A stretch of DNA of 64,000 nucleotides from Chloroflexota bacterium (GTDB lineage Bacteria; Chloroflexota; Ktedonobacteria; Ktedonobacterales; JADMIN01), in assembly GCA_021323855.1 (NCBI GenBank), contig JAJPKE010000015.1, forward strand, positions 302,093 to 366,092. The letters are read 5' to 3'. A program made the position numbers and the translations under genes. Positions 56,207 through 64,000 of the stretch are shown here, in pieces (position 1 is the first letter of the stretch; each line of letters opens with the position of its first letter). Below the pieces are notes generated by a model. That model searched no databases. It saw only the letters and a program-made list of their open reading frames with translations, and was not told the DNA's origin.

Positions 56207-57208
56207 GTGGGCAACATCGCTCTTCATGGCTTCGGACGCATCGGCAGGTCGGCGCTGAAGGCCGCCCTCAAACACGATCTCTTCACCCCCGTCTCGATCT
56301 CAGACATTCGAGACCTCCCGACGTTTGCCGCGCTCTTCGCCGTAGATTCCAACTATGGTCTCTGGCCTGAGCCGGTGCAGACGCGGGGTGACACGCTCAT
56401 CATCGGCAACCACCGCGAGATTCGCTATATTGACTCGTCGAAGTCGGTGCCGGACTGGGCGGCGCTCGGCGTAGACGTGGTAGTGGATGCGACAGGCCGC
56501 GCGACCACACGCCCTGGCGCCCAGGAACACCTGGACCACGGTGCGAAGCGTGTGCTGGTGAGCGCGCCCAGCAAGACGCTCCAGGATTGCGATGCGGTGC
56601 TGTTGCCGGGCATCAATATGGACGCCTACAAGCCAGCGGAGCATCATATCATCAGCATGGCAAGCTGCACGACCAATGCGCTGGCGCCGGTGGTCAAGGT
56701 GTTACTGGAAAACTTTGGCATCAAGGTCGGCTTCTTCTCCACGGTCCATGCCTACACCAACACCCAATCGCTCACCGACCAGCCGATGCGCGACCGGCGC
56801 GACTCCTGGGCGGCGGCGGAGAACGTCATCCCATCGTCGTCTGGCGCGGCCAAAGCGTTGGGCTTTATCTGGCCCAACCTGACCATCACCGGCAAAGCCT
56901 ATCGCGTGCCCGTGCGCACCGGCAGCATCGTCGAGTTGAACGCCGTGGTCGAGCGCAGCACCAGCACCGACGAGGTGCGTGAAGCCTTTCGGCAGGCGGC
57001 CAATAGCGCGCCGCTCAACGGCATTATGGGGGTGCTGGAAGAAGAGTTTGCCTCCTCTCGCGTCGTTGGCGAGACCCATTCCTCGCTGATTGATTTACCA
57101 CTGGCGCAGGTGTTGGATGGCACGCTGGTGTCGGTGGCCGCCTGGTATGACAACGAGATGGGCTACTCGACACGGCTGGCAGAGACGGCAAAAGTGCTGG
57201 CAAGCTAG
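56207..57208 (+). CDS. gap: Type I glyceraldehyde-3-phosphate dehydrogenase, 333 aa
   Basis: LHGFGRIGRSALKAAL binds NAD(P), ASCTTNALAP holds the catalytic cysteine, and STVHAYTNTQSLTD, IPSSSGAAKALG and AWYDNEMGYSTRL complete the signature. It oxidises glyceraldehyde 3-phosphate in glycolysis or the reverse. After the first strand the segment SISDIRD replaces the usual AINDLTD, so the cofactor preference may differ slightly. GTG start five bases after AGGAGG. The next gene starts nine bases after its stop. Confidence 0.93.
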   Translation: MGNIALHGFGRIGRSALKAALKHDLFTPVSISDIRDLPTFAALFAVDSNYGLWPEPVQTRGDTLIIGNHREIRYIDSSKSVPDWAALGVDVVVDATGRATTRPGAQEHLDHGAKRVLVSAPSKTLQDCDAVLLPGINMDAYKPAEHHIISMASCTTNALAPVVKVLLENFGIKVGFFSTVHAYTNTQSLTDQPMRDRRDSWAAAENVIPSSSGAAKALGFIWPNLTITGKAYRVPVRTGSIVELNAVVERSTSTDEVREAFRQAANSAPLNGIMGVLEEEFASSRVVGETHSSLIDLPLAQVLDGTLVSVAAWYDNEMGYSTRLAETAKVLAS

Positions 57209-57217
57209 GGGCAATTG

Positions 57218-58351
57218 ATGCAACAGCAAGATTCTCCGCATCCGCGCCTGCGCGACTGGGGCATCGCCATCGGCGCGCTGCCGGTGGGCGCATCCAATAC
57301 CCTGACCGACGTGCCAGGCGTGCGCGTCGGCCATCAGACATTGGTGCGCGGCGACAATATTCGCACCGGCGTCACGGCGATCTGGCCGCACAACGGCAAC
57401 CCATTGTCCGAGCGCGTCTACGCTGGCATCCACTGCCTCAACGGGTATGGCGAAATGACCAGCCGCTCGGTGATTGATGAATGGGGCTTACTCTGCTCGC
57501 CCATCGTCTTGACGGGCACCGGCAGCGTGGGCCTGGCGATGCAGGCTACCATGCGTTACCTCGCCCGGCTCTATCCTGAGCAGGCGCGTAGCGATGTGCC
57601 GATTCCACTGGCTGCGGAGTGTGACGATGGCTTTCTGCATGACCATCTCACCTTCGCCGTCACCGAAGAGGATGTTTGGGCGGCGCTGGACAATGCTACC
57701 AGCGATCCGGTGCCGGAGGGGTGTGTTGGTGGGGCGACCGGCATGCTGCTCTTCCAGTTCAAGGGCGGCATTGGCAGCGCCTCGCGTCGCGTGCAGACGG
57801 AGGCTGGCGACTTCACACTGGGTGTGCTGGTGCAGACGAACTTCGGGCGCCGCCATCAACTGATCGTGGCAGGTGTGCCGGTGGGGCGTTCGCTCACCGA
57901 TCTGATGCCGGAGACGCCGACGCCGGAAGGCTCGTGCATCGTAGTGGTGGCGACCGATGCGCCGTTGCATGCGCATACACTGCGCCGCCTTGCCAAGCGC
58001 GCAGGGCTGGGGCTGGCGCGCACCGGCTCGGTGGGCGGCGATGGCAGCGGTGAGATCATTCTGGCCTTCTCCACGGCGCAACGCATCCCCTATGCCGTTC
58101 CCGATGGCCGGCTGCATGTGACGCTGCTCTCGGAGGGCAGCTATGCGACGGGTGCGTTGAACCGCCTCTTCGAGGCGACGGTCGAGGCGACTGAGGAGGC
58201 GGTGGTCAATGCGCTATTGGCCGCGACCACCACCACCGGGCGCGCCGGCCACGTGGCCCACGCCGTTCCCCACGACCGCCTGCGCGCGTTGCTGGCAGAT
58301 CGAACGAATTCTCCCGATTCTCCCGGTTCTCCTGGCCCCTCAACAACATGA
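57218..58351 (+). CDS. P1 family (DmpA-like) aminopeptidase/D-esterase, 377 aa
   Basis: GVRVGHQTLVRGDNIRTGVTAI, NGYGEMTSRSVIDEWG, EGCVGGATGM, DFTLGVLVQTNFGRR and EGSCIVVVATDAPL are DmpA-family landmarks; the Ser in EGSCIVVV would be the self-processing N-terminal nucleophile, splitting the chain into alpha and beta parts. DmpA-type enzymes release D- or L-residues from peptides or amides. ATG 57218 has AGGGG seven bases upstream. Confidence 0.85.
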   Translation: MQQQDSPHPRLRDWGIAIGALPVGASNTLTDVPGVRVGHQTLVRGDNIRTGVTAIWPHNGNPLSERVYAGIHCLNGYGEMTSRSVIDEWGLLCSPIVLTGTGSVGLAMQATMRYLARLYPEQARSDVPIPLAAECDDGFLHDHLTFAVTEEDVWAALDNATSDPVPEGCVGGATGMLLFQFKGGIGSASRRVQTEAGDFTLGVLVQTNFGRRHQLIVAGVPVGRSLTDLMPETPTPEGSCIVVVATDAPLHAHTLRRLAKRAGLGLARTGSVGGDGSGEIILAFSTAQRIPYAVPDGRLHVTLLSEGSYATGALNRLFEATVEATEEAVVNALLAATTTTGRAGHVAHAVPHDRLRALLADRTNSPDSPGSPGPSTT

Positions 58352-58489
58352 GAACAAGTGCTCTGTAGTCAACCTCCACCTCGTGACGTGGCGAGCCGGA
58401 AGAAGATGCCCGTTCGTCCGGTTGCCTGTGTTGCAGAGCGCAGCGGGATGGGCGGGTGTGGCGGGCACAGGGCGCTCCTTATAAATGCC

Positions 58490-58560
58490 AAATATTCGCG
58501 GTACTCGCGGCTCAATAAGAGCCGCGCACGGACGGATTCACATGGATTTGCGGCGGTCAA
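58490..58560. repeat. Family-B repeat
   Basis: GTACTCGCGGCTCAATAAGAGCCGCGC palindrome (27 bases; arms GCGGCTC and GAGCCGC) and a degenerate right part. The rest of 58352-58781 holds only the promoter described next. Confidence 0.6.
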
Positions 58561-58636
58561 CTGCCAGCGCGCGGAGGGCGTCAGTACAGTATAGCAGCGA
58601 TTAGGAGGATGCGGGATGAGCGTTGATGTTGCCTCA

Positions 58637-58666
58637 TTGGCAAAATAAGAACATATGTTCTATAGT
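58637..58666 (+). promoter_or_regulatory. Promoter with LexA-type SOS box
   Basis: TTGGCA (58637-58642), 18-bp spacer, TATAGT (58661-58666). The spacer carries AGAACATATGTTCT (58648-58661), a perfect 14-bp palindrome whose core GAACATATGTTC is the Gram-positive-type LexA operator. LexA bound here would block RNA polymerase, so the downstream ATPase should be damage-inducible. Confidence 0.75.
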
Positions 58667-58781
58667 AGATAGCAGAACAGGTGAGCCGGAACACGGCGCC
58701 GCGCAGGAATGGCGGCGCCGTGCTGCTGTGCCTGCGCGGTCAATATCATGAACCAGCGCAGAGAGCAGAGGAGGAGCGCAC

Positions 58782-60254
58782 ATGGCTGACATTCCACGAA
58801 ACATCTATCCCAGCCAAAGGCAGGCTACCGGAGGATATGAGGAGGCGAAGGCGCCCATCCAGGGGCAGCAGGATCACGTGCCGGAAATGGGCGTCTTCGT
58901 CACAGGTGGCCAAGATCGCCGAGATATGCAAGATGACCACTCACCAGAGCTGGGCGCCTTCGCCGCGTATGAAGAGTATGACGACTATGACGACTATGAC
59001 GAAGATGGCCACCCAATCAGCATTCTAGTCTCAAAAGTGAAGCCAGAACAGGTGCGCTGGCTCTGGCCCGGACGCATCCCGCTGGGCAAGCTGACGCTGC
59101 TCGATGGCGACCCAGGGCTGGGCAAGTCGCTGCTGACCCTCGACCTGGCGGCGCGTGTGACGACAGGAAGAGCAATGCCAGACGTGCCCGATACCGATAG
59201 TCGCGGCTTTGAAAAGCCGGCGCACGCGGATAGTCGCGGCTTTGAAAAGCCGGCGCACGCGGGACGGACTGAAGTCCTCGATGCTCGCGGCGGCGCATGG
59301 CTTCACCCACCAGACCCGTGCACCGGCTCTTCAGAGCCGCGAGACTACGAACCTATCGAGGGCGGCGTGGTGCTGCTTTCTTCCGAGGACGATCTGGCGG
59401 CGACGATCTGTCCGCGCTTGGTGGCCGCCTGCGCGGACTTGAGCCGCGTGCGGGCGATGCAAACTGTGTACGGCTTGGATGTAGAGAGAGGAGTAGTCCG
59501 TGAACGGGGCGTGTTGCTGCCGCAGGATGTAGATTTCTTGGCACATGCCATTGCGCGGGCGCAGGCCAAGCTGGTGGTGATAGACCCGCTGATGGCGTAT
59601 CTGGATGGGCGGGTCAACTCCTGGCGCGATCAGGATGTGCGGGCGGCGCTCGCTCCCCTGGCACGGCTAGCCGAACAGACGGGAGCGGCGATTCTGGTGC
59701 TGCGGCATCTGACCAAAGGCGGCGGCTCCAACGCGCTCTATCGCGGCGGCGGCTCCATTGGCATCATCGGCGCGGCGCGGTCCGGCTTGCTGGTGGCCAA
59801 GCACCCCGAACGGCCCGAGGAGGAGCGAGTGCTGGCGAGCAGCAAGAGCAACCTGGGACCACCGATGCCCGCGCTGGCCTATCACATCGTCGCCACGCGC
59901 AACAGCTACGGTGATGCCGTACCCTATGTCAAATGGTGTGGCACGGTGCCATACACGGCATCCCAATTACTGGCCGCCGCTGAACGAGAGGGAATGGAGC
60001 GTGTGCCGCGCCGGTTGAACGAAGCCTGCGCATTTCTCCAGGAGGTGCTGGCGGATGGTCCGCGCCTTACAACAGAAGTGGAACAACTTGCGTGGGAAGC
60101 CAGCATCAGTGACCATACGCTGCGACGGGCACGCCAGACGCTCGGCGTGCAGGCGCGACACAGCGCCTTTCGTGGCGCGTGGCTGCTGGCATTGCCAGAG
60201 ACCGCCAATCCCACGCAGTCTCCGCCAACGCGAGAGGATGGCGGACTCTGGTGA
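58782..60254 (+). CDS. RepA/RecA-like AAA ATPase with in-frame repeat insertion, 490 aa
   Basis: Residues 1-85 are disordered and acidic (EEYDDYDDYDED). The RecA-type core has Walker A DGDPGLGKS (about 108-116), VVLLSSEDD (after the insertion), LVVIDPLMAYLDG (Walker B, about 264) and ILVLRHLTKGG, a layout shared with RepA-like helicases and AAA_25 ATPases of plasmids and phages. A C-terminal winged-helix-like region follows (about 410-475). Residues 139-188 come from a family-B repeat containing a 33-bp tandem duplication. AGGAGG is seven bases from ATG. Under a LexA-type box. Confidence 0.8.
   Translation: MADIPRNIYPSQRQATGGYEEAKAPIQGQQDHVPEMGVFVTGGQDRRDMQDDHSPELGAFAAYEEYDDYDDYDEDGHPISILVSKVKPEQVRWLWPGRIPLGKLTLLDGDPGLGKSLLTLDLAARVTTGRAMPDVPDTDSRGFEKPAHADSRGFEKPAHAGRTEVLDARGGAWLHPPDPCTGSSEPRDYEPIEGGVVLLSSEDDLAATICPRLVAACADLSRVRAMQTVYGLDVERGVVRERGVLLPQDVDFLAHAIARAQAKLVVIDPLMAYLDGRVNSWRDQDVRAALAPLARLAEQTGAAILVLRHLTKGGGSNALYRGGGSIGIIGAARSGLLVAKHPERPEEERVLASSKSNLGPPMPALAYHIVATRNSYGDAVPYVKWCGTVPYTASQLLAAAEREGMERVPRRLNEACAFLQEVLADGPRLTTEVEQLAWEASISDHTLRRARQTLGVQARHSAFRGAWLLALPETANPTQSPPTREDGGLW
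59196..59345. repeat. Family-B repeat inside the RepA-like gene
   Basis: A 33-bp unit at 59196-59228, encoding DSRGFEKPAHA, is repeated exactly at 59229-59261. It is followed by GGACTGAAGTCC and GCACCGGCTCTTCAGAGCC. The whole block keeps the frame between Walker A and the next core strand. Confidence 0.85.
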
Positions 60255-60269
60255 AGCTGGCGAAGACTG

Positions 60270-60400
60270 ACACGAGTGTACCCGAAGACGCCCATCGCCA
60301 GGAATAGAACTACTTGACCATCTTGACCGCTTGTGGCGAAGGCGCCCATCTCAGGAGCGTGATGCTATCCATTCTGCATGGGCGTCTTCGTCTATCGTGT
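60270..60400 (-). pseudogene. Inverted, decayed copy of the RepA-like N-terminal coding segment
   Basis: Read on the minus strand, this aligns with 58840-58965: both share CGAAG-CGCCCAT-CAG, ATCACG, ATGGGCGYCTTCG, CACA, CAAGAT and a second TGGGCGYCTTCG. Three 13-bp ATGGGCGYCTTCG units occur on each side of the gene with mirrored orientations. The minus strand reads EMGAFATSGQDGQ where the gene has EMGVFVTGGQDRR, but a stop codon precedes it. It is either a terminal inverted repeat or a remnant of a second gene. Confidence 0.6.
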
Positions 60401-60429
60401 GGGCTTCGCAGCGGCGCTGACAGGTGCGG

Positions 60430-62106
60430 TTAGTGAAGCGCAGTCGCTCTCTGGAGAACGCTCGCTCTAGCCAGTGAGGGCGCCAGCGCATCGTAGAGAC
60501 GGCGCTGTGTTGAGGGGGATGACGCGGCGGGCACGGTGACACGCAGCCGCTCTGAGGAAAGCGCGAGTTCCAGCGGCGGCGTATCAGCGCCCAGCAGCGC
60601 CAGCGCCGCCGCCACCAGCGCCGGATGGCTCTCATCAGGGCCGTGCTGCTGCTCTGGTTCAGAATAGTCGGGTGATAGCGCCGCTCCAGTGTCTTCGCGC
60701 CAATCTTCATGCGCCAGCAGCACGACGGTGATTTCTGTGCGTGCTACTGTGTGTTCGGGTGTTATGGGACGCGCGACGATGGCGAAGACCTCACCCCCTA
60801 CCCCCTCTCCCGCGAGGAGAGGGGCCGCTGATGATGCTTCTCCGCTGTGGGCACACAAAGCGTTGCCAGCATGAGGTAAAGCATGCCCCACGGTCCCCTC
60901 TCCTATGGGAGAGGGGTGGCCGAAGGCCGGGGTGAGGTCTCCTACAGTCGTTCCAGGCGCTTCGGGATCGAGCGCGCTGCGCAGGTGGAGGGGAATGTGC
61001 GCCTCGGCCAGCGGCGCGAGGGCGGCAGGATGGACCACGCGCGCGCCGAGGCTGGCAATAGCCGCTACATCGGCGTAGGTGAGGTCGGGCAGCAATGGCG
61101 CTTCGGGGATGATCTGCGGGTCCGCCTGATGGATGCCTGCTACGTCACTATAAAGGTAAACCGCTTTGGTATGGAGCGCCGCGCCGATTACCGCCGCCGA
61201 ATAGTCGGAGCCGTTGCGGCCCAGCGTCGTGGATGCGCCCTCTCTTGTGCGCGCGAGATAGCCCGGCAGCACCGGCACATAGCCATCGCGCAGCGGTCCG
61301 GCAAGGCGTGGCGCGAGCCAGCTACGGGTCGCCTCGACTGAGGCGGCGTATCGCGGCGCGAGTGCGCCAGCCCGGAGCGCCAAATGCGCCGCCAGCCCCC
61401 AATGCTGCTCGACGACGATCACTGGCTCGCGCTCAAAGGGGAACGCTGGATTATCTTCATTGGCGAGCGCCTGCGCGAAGAGCGCAACGGCGAGGCGTTC
61501 ACCCCAGGCAGAGAAGACGCTGACGGCTTGCGTCGCTTCATCGTCGTCGTTGTAGGTGGAAGAGACCTCACCCCCGGCCCCTCTCCCGCGAGGAGAGGGG
61601 AGTATCAGACTTTCACTATTCCCTGCCGCTGTGGCCGGGTAGCGGGCGGCGAGATAGGCGAGGTCGGATTCCAGGGTAGACCAGAGCGTCTCGATGTGCG
61701 ATGGTGCGATTGCCGATTGGCCTGTGAGATGAGCCAGCGCGCGGAGATGCCGGTCGCGCAGCGCAGTCAACCGCTCATACCAGCGTTCGTCTTGCTGGCG
61801 GGCGAGCGCGGCGATGCTGAAGAGTTCGTCCGTGACTCCAGCCAGCGCCGAGACGACGCACACCACCTGCTCATGTGTCCGGGTCTCTCGGCTGTGAACA
61901 GCCGGAGCAAGTGACGAATGGGCTAAAGCCCGCAGAGATTGCCTGGTGTGCGTCCCATCTTCGGCTTCAGCCGGTTCAGCGTGCGCCGGCTCTTCAGAGC
62001 CGCGATCACCAAGCAGCCCCAGCCGTTGCCTGGCGACGATCTGCGCCGCCACCTGGATGCGCGCGCCATCCGCCAGCGAGGAGCCGCCGAATTTGACGAC
62101 GATCAT
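60430..62106 (-). CDS. lysC: Aspartate kinase with three in-frame repeat insertions, 558 aa
   Basis: VVKFGGSSLADG at the N-terminus and GASTTLGRNGSDYSAA, YLYSDVAGIHQADP and LGARVVHPAALAP identify the kinase domain that phosphorylates aspartate. Repeats add about 45 residues at 33-77 (family B), 15 at 167-181 (family A) and 52 at 388-439 (composite family A). Without them the length is about 446, normal for the enzyme. The C-terminal ACT region is weakly conserved, so feedback control may differ. AAGGAG lies seven bases before ATG; it overlaps asd by four bases. Confidence 0.93.
   Translation of the reverse strand: MIVVKFGGSSLADGARIQVAAQIVARQRLGLLGDRGSEEPAHAEPAEAEDGTHTRQSLRALAHSSLAPAVHSRETRTHEQVVCVVSALAGVTDELFSIAALARQQDERWYERLTALRDRHLRALAHLTGQSAIAPSHIETLWSTLESDLAYLAARYPATAAGNSESLILPSPRGRGAGGEVSSTYNDDDEATQAVSVFSAWGERLAVALFAQALANEDNPAFPFEREPVIVVEQHWGLAAHLALRAGALAPRYAASVEATRSWLAPRLAGPLRDGYVPVLPGYLARTREGASTTLGRNGSDYSAAVIGAALHTKAVYLYSDVAGIHQADPQIIPEAPLLPDLTYADVAAIASLGARVVHPAALAPLAEAHIPLHLRSALDPEAPGTTVGDLTPAFGHPSPIGEGTVGHALPHAGNALCAHSGEASSAAPLLAGEGVGGEVFAIVARPITPEHTVARTEITVVLLAHEDWREDTGAALSPDYSEPEQQHGPDESHPALVAAALALLGADTPPLELALSSERLRVTVPAASSPSTQRRLYDALAPSLARASVLQRATALH
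60788..60941. repeat. Composite family-A element inside lysC
   Basis: GACCTCACCCCCTACCCC at the left end, GGGGTGAGGTC at the right, and two internal hairpins, as at 47801-47987. Confidence 0.87.
61563..61604. repeat. Family-A palindrome inside lysC
   Basis: GACCTCACCCCCGGCCCC and the CTCTCCCGCGAGGAGAG hairpin, read in frame as LPSPRGRGAGGEVSS. Confidence 0.87.
61881..62011. repeat. Family-B repeat inside lysC
   Basis: CTCGGCTGTGAACAGCCGGAG, GGGCTAAAGCCCGC, CGGCTTCAGCCGG and GCGCCGGCTCTTCAGAGCCGC, each palindromic, placed after the first kinase strand and helix. Confidence 0.85.
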
Positions 62107-63236
62107 TGAGATGCTCCTTGCTCTCCTTGCTGCGCTAATAGCCCGCGCGCATAGGCCAGTTCGGCGTTGAGCAGTGCCGCACCGGCTGCGCCACGGATGG
62201 TATTGTGGCTCAGGCAGACAAACTTGTAGTCGAAAATCTCGCAGGGACGCAGCCGGCCAACCGTCACCGTCATGCCAGCGCCCTGGTCGCGGTCACGCGC
62301 GGGCTGAGGACGGTCCGGCTCGTCGCGGTACGCGATGGGATGGGCTGGCGCGGTGGGCAGCCCCAGGCGTTGCGGCTCACCGCTGAAGTCGCGCCAGGCA
62401 GCGAGGATGTCGTCAGGCTGTGGACGCTGCTCGAACTCCACGCTGACACATTCCAGGTGGCCCTCGCGGACGGGCACGCGGTTGCAGTGCGCGCTGAGCC
62501 GCAGCTCCGCATCTGCGAAGTGGCCAGCGGTCCACGCGCCGAGAATCTTGCGCGTTTCGCTTGCCATCTTCTCCTCTTCGCCGCTGATATAGGGAACGAC
62601 GTTATCTATCAGATCGAGCGAAGGCACGCCGGGATAGCCCGCGCCGGAGGCTGCCTGCAACGTGGTGACGATGACGCGCCGCAGCCCGAAACGCGCCAGG
62701 GGAGCGAGCGCGATGGTCAGGCCAATGGTTGAGCAGTTGGGGTTGGTGACGAGCGCGCCCGGCCAGGCACGCGCCGCTCGCTGGATGGTCAGCGCGTCCA
62801 GATGGCCAGGGTTGATTTCGGGGACGATCAGGGGAACATCGTCACTCATGCGATAGGCCGAGGCGTTGCTGGAGACAAAGGCGCCTGCGCGGGCGAAGGC
62901 TGGCTCGAACTCCTGGGCCTCGGCGGTGGGCAGCGCCGAGAAGACCACCTGCGCAGGCAGGTGCGCGCCAGGGGTCGGCGCGACAAGCGGCAGCGAGCGC
63001 ACCTGCGCGGGCACGTCGCCTTCGATGCGCCAGCGTACCACGTCGCCATAGGGGCGGCCCTGGCTGCGGTCCGAAGCCGCAACACCGACCAGCGCGAACC
63101 AGGGATGCTCCGCCAGCAGCGCCACCAACCGTTGCCCTACCATGCCGGTCGCCCCCAGCACGGCGGCAGGTATGCGCTGAGGTTGAGATAGTTGTGCTGA
63201 TTGAGATGATTGTCCAGATGTGTTGCGCTGTGTCAT
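62103..63236 (-). CDS. asd: Aspartate-semialdehyde dehydrogenase, 377 aa
   Basis: AAVLGATGMVGQRLVALL binds NADP, LVTNPNCSTIGL holds the catalytic cysteine, and SAHCNRVPVREGHLECVSVEF is the substrate region with the catalytic His. The sequence style is that of the archaeal/fungal-type ASADH branch. It reduces aspartyl phosphate made by the kinase encoded next in the same transcript. AGGGGGG sits eight bases before the ATG. A His at the expected position in LSHNTIRGAAGAALLNAEL completes the fold. Confidence 0.93.
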   Translation of the reverse strand: MTQRNTSGQSSQSAQLSQPQRIPAAVLGATGMVGQRLVALLAEHPWFALVGVAASDRSQGRPYGDVVRWRIEGDVPAQVRSLPLVAPTPGAHLPAQVVFSALPTAEAQEFEPAFARAGAFVSSNASAYRMSDDVPLIVPEINPGHLDALTIQRAARAWPGALVTNPNCSTIGLTIALAPLARFGLRRVIVTTLQAASGAGYPGVPSLDLIDNVVPYISGEEEKMASETRKILGAWTAGHFADAELRLSAHCNRVPVREGHLECVSVEFEQRPQPDDILAAWRDFSGEPQRLGLPTAPAHPIAYRDEPDRPQPARDRDQGAGMTVTVGRLRPCEIFDYKFVCLSHNTIRGAAGAALLNAELAYARGLLAQQGEQGASQ

Positions 63237-63258
63237 TGTAGTGTTCCCCCCTATTGGT

Positions 63259-63463
63259 AGCCCCCACCCCCGGCCCCTCCCTCGTGCGCGGGAGAAGGGA
63301 GCAGAAACGCTGGCGGTTGAAACCGCTTCTGGATGGCTTTCAGCCGCGAATCCTGCCTGCGCAGGTTCGAGACAGGCACAAGCGGTTGTCCGGTCCTAGT
63401 CCGCGCAGGCGGACTGGGCGGCCAGCGGCCATCCAGAGGCGAATTCATTCGCCTGTCTCTTTG
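63259..63463. repeat. Family-A palindrome and family-C repeat upstream of asd
   Basis: 63259-63303 is a family-A unit. 63304-63381 is the inverted family-C copy matching 45055-45130. 63382-63463 adds GTCCGCGCAGGCGGAC and GAGGCGAATTCATTCGCCT palindromes. Confidence 0.75.

Positions 63464-64000
<537 letters not shown>

Overview
The window is about 64 kb of GC-rich bacterial chromosome with dense genes, frequent GTG and TTG starts and Shine-Dalgarno sites. I infer a Chloroflexota-like organism, possibly near the Ktedonobacteria. The reasons are a mixed Gram-positive-style regulatory repertoire (a phenylalanine T-box, a GAACATATGTTC LexA-type box, lipoboxes, PadR and ECF regulation), ECF/anti-sigma pairs, tandem GNAT proteins and abundant GC-rich palindromic repeats. 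The assignment rests on gene content and style, not on a marker phylogeny. No rRNA, tRNA or CRISPR array was seen.

Layout. 0-4.3 kb: an HTH-like protein and three consecutive double-GNAT acetyltransferases. 4.3-10.6 kb: an MFS exporter behind a possible regulatory leader peptide, a beta-propeller lipoprotein, a PKD-domain membrane protein, a LysM/M23 peptidase and a small KGG-type stress protein. 10.8-14.2 kb: ECF sigma and putative anti-sigma pair, and an Eis-like acetyltransferase. 14.3-18.6 kb: sucA-sucB, both carrying in-frame repeat insertions. 19-25 kb: small membrane protein, redoxin, C26 amidotransferase-like hydrolase, HAD phosphatase, and a PadR operon with a fused PP2C phosphatase. 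25-33 kb: a LeuC/LeuD-fused aconitase-family enzyme, a GNAT, a Uma2 protein, and dnaE interrupted by an intein. 33-42 kb: PrsW-like protease, a Ser/Thr kinase with a His-rich tail, an LprG/P55-like lipoprotein-exporter pair, infC and a papain-fold protein. 42-52.3 kb: nucleotidyltransferase, LapA-like protein, HAD protein, then pheT, hom, pheS, an RNA methyltransferase, rplT and rpmI on the minus strand, with a T-box before pheS. 52.5-58.4 kb: a large SF1 helicase, an S24-like protein, GAPDH and a P1 peptidase. 58.4-60.4 kb: a RepA/RecA-like ATPase under a LexA-type box, bracketed by inverted copies of its own N-terminal coding segment. 60.4-64 kb: lysC-asd and a truncated metY, which with hom form much of the aspartate-homoserine-methionine route.

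The strongest unusual theme is three families of GC-rich palindromic repeats. They lie between genes, inside four protein genes in frame (sucA, sucB, lysC three times, and the RepA-like ATPase), and inside the pheS T-box leader. Other items worth attention are the RLR-type leader peptide before the MFS exporter, a dnaE intein whose endonuclease looks Vsr-like and not LAGLIDADG, an AUC start for infC, and the mirror-image repeats around the SOS-box ATPase.
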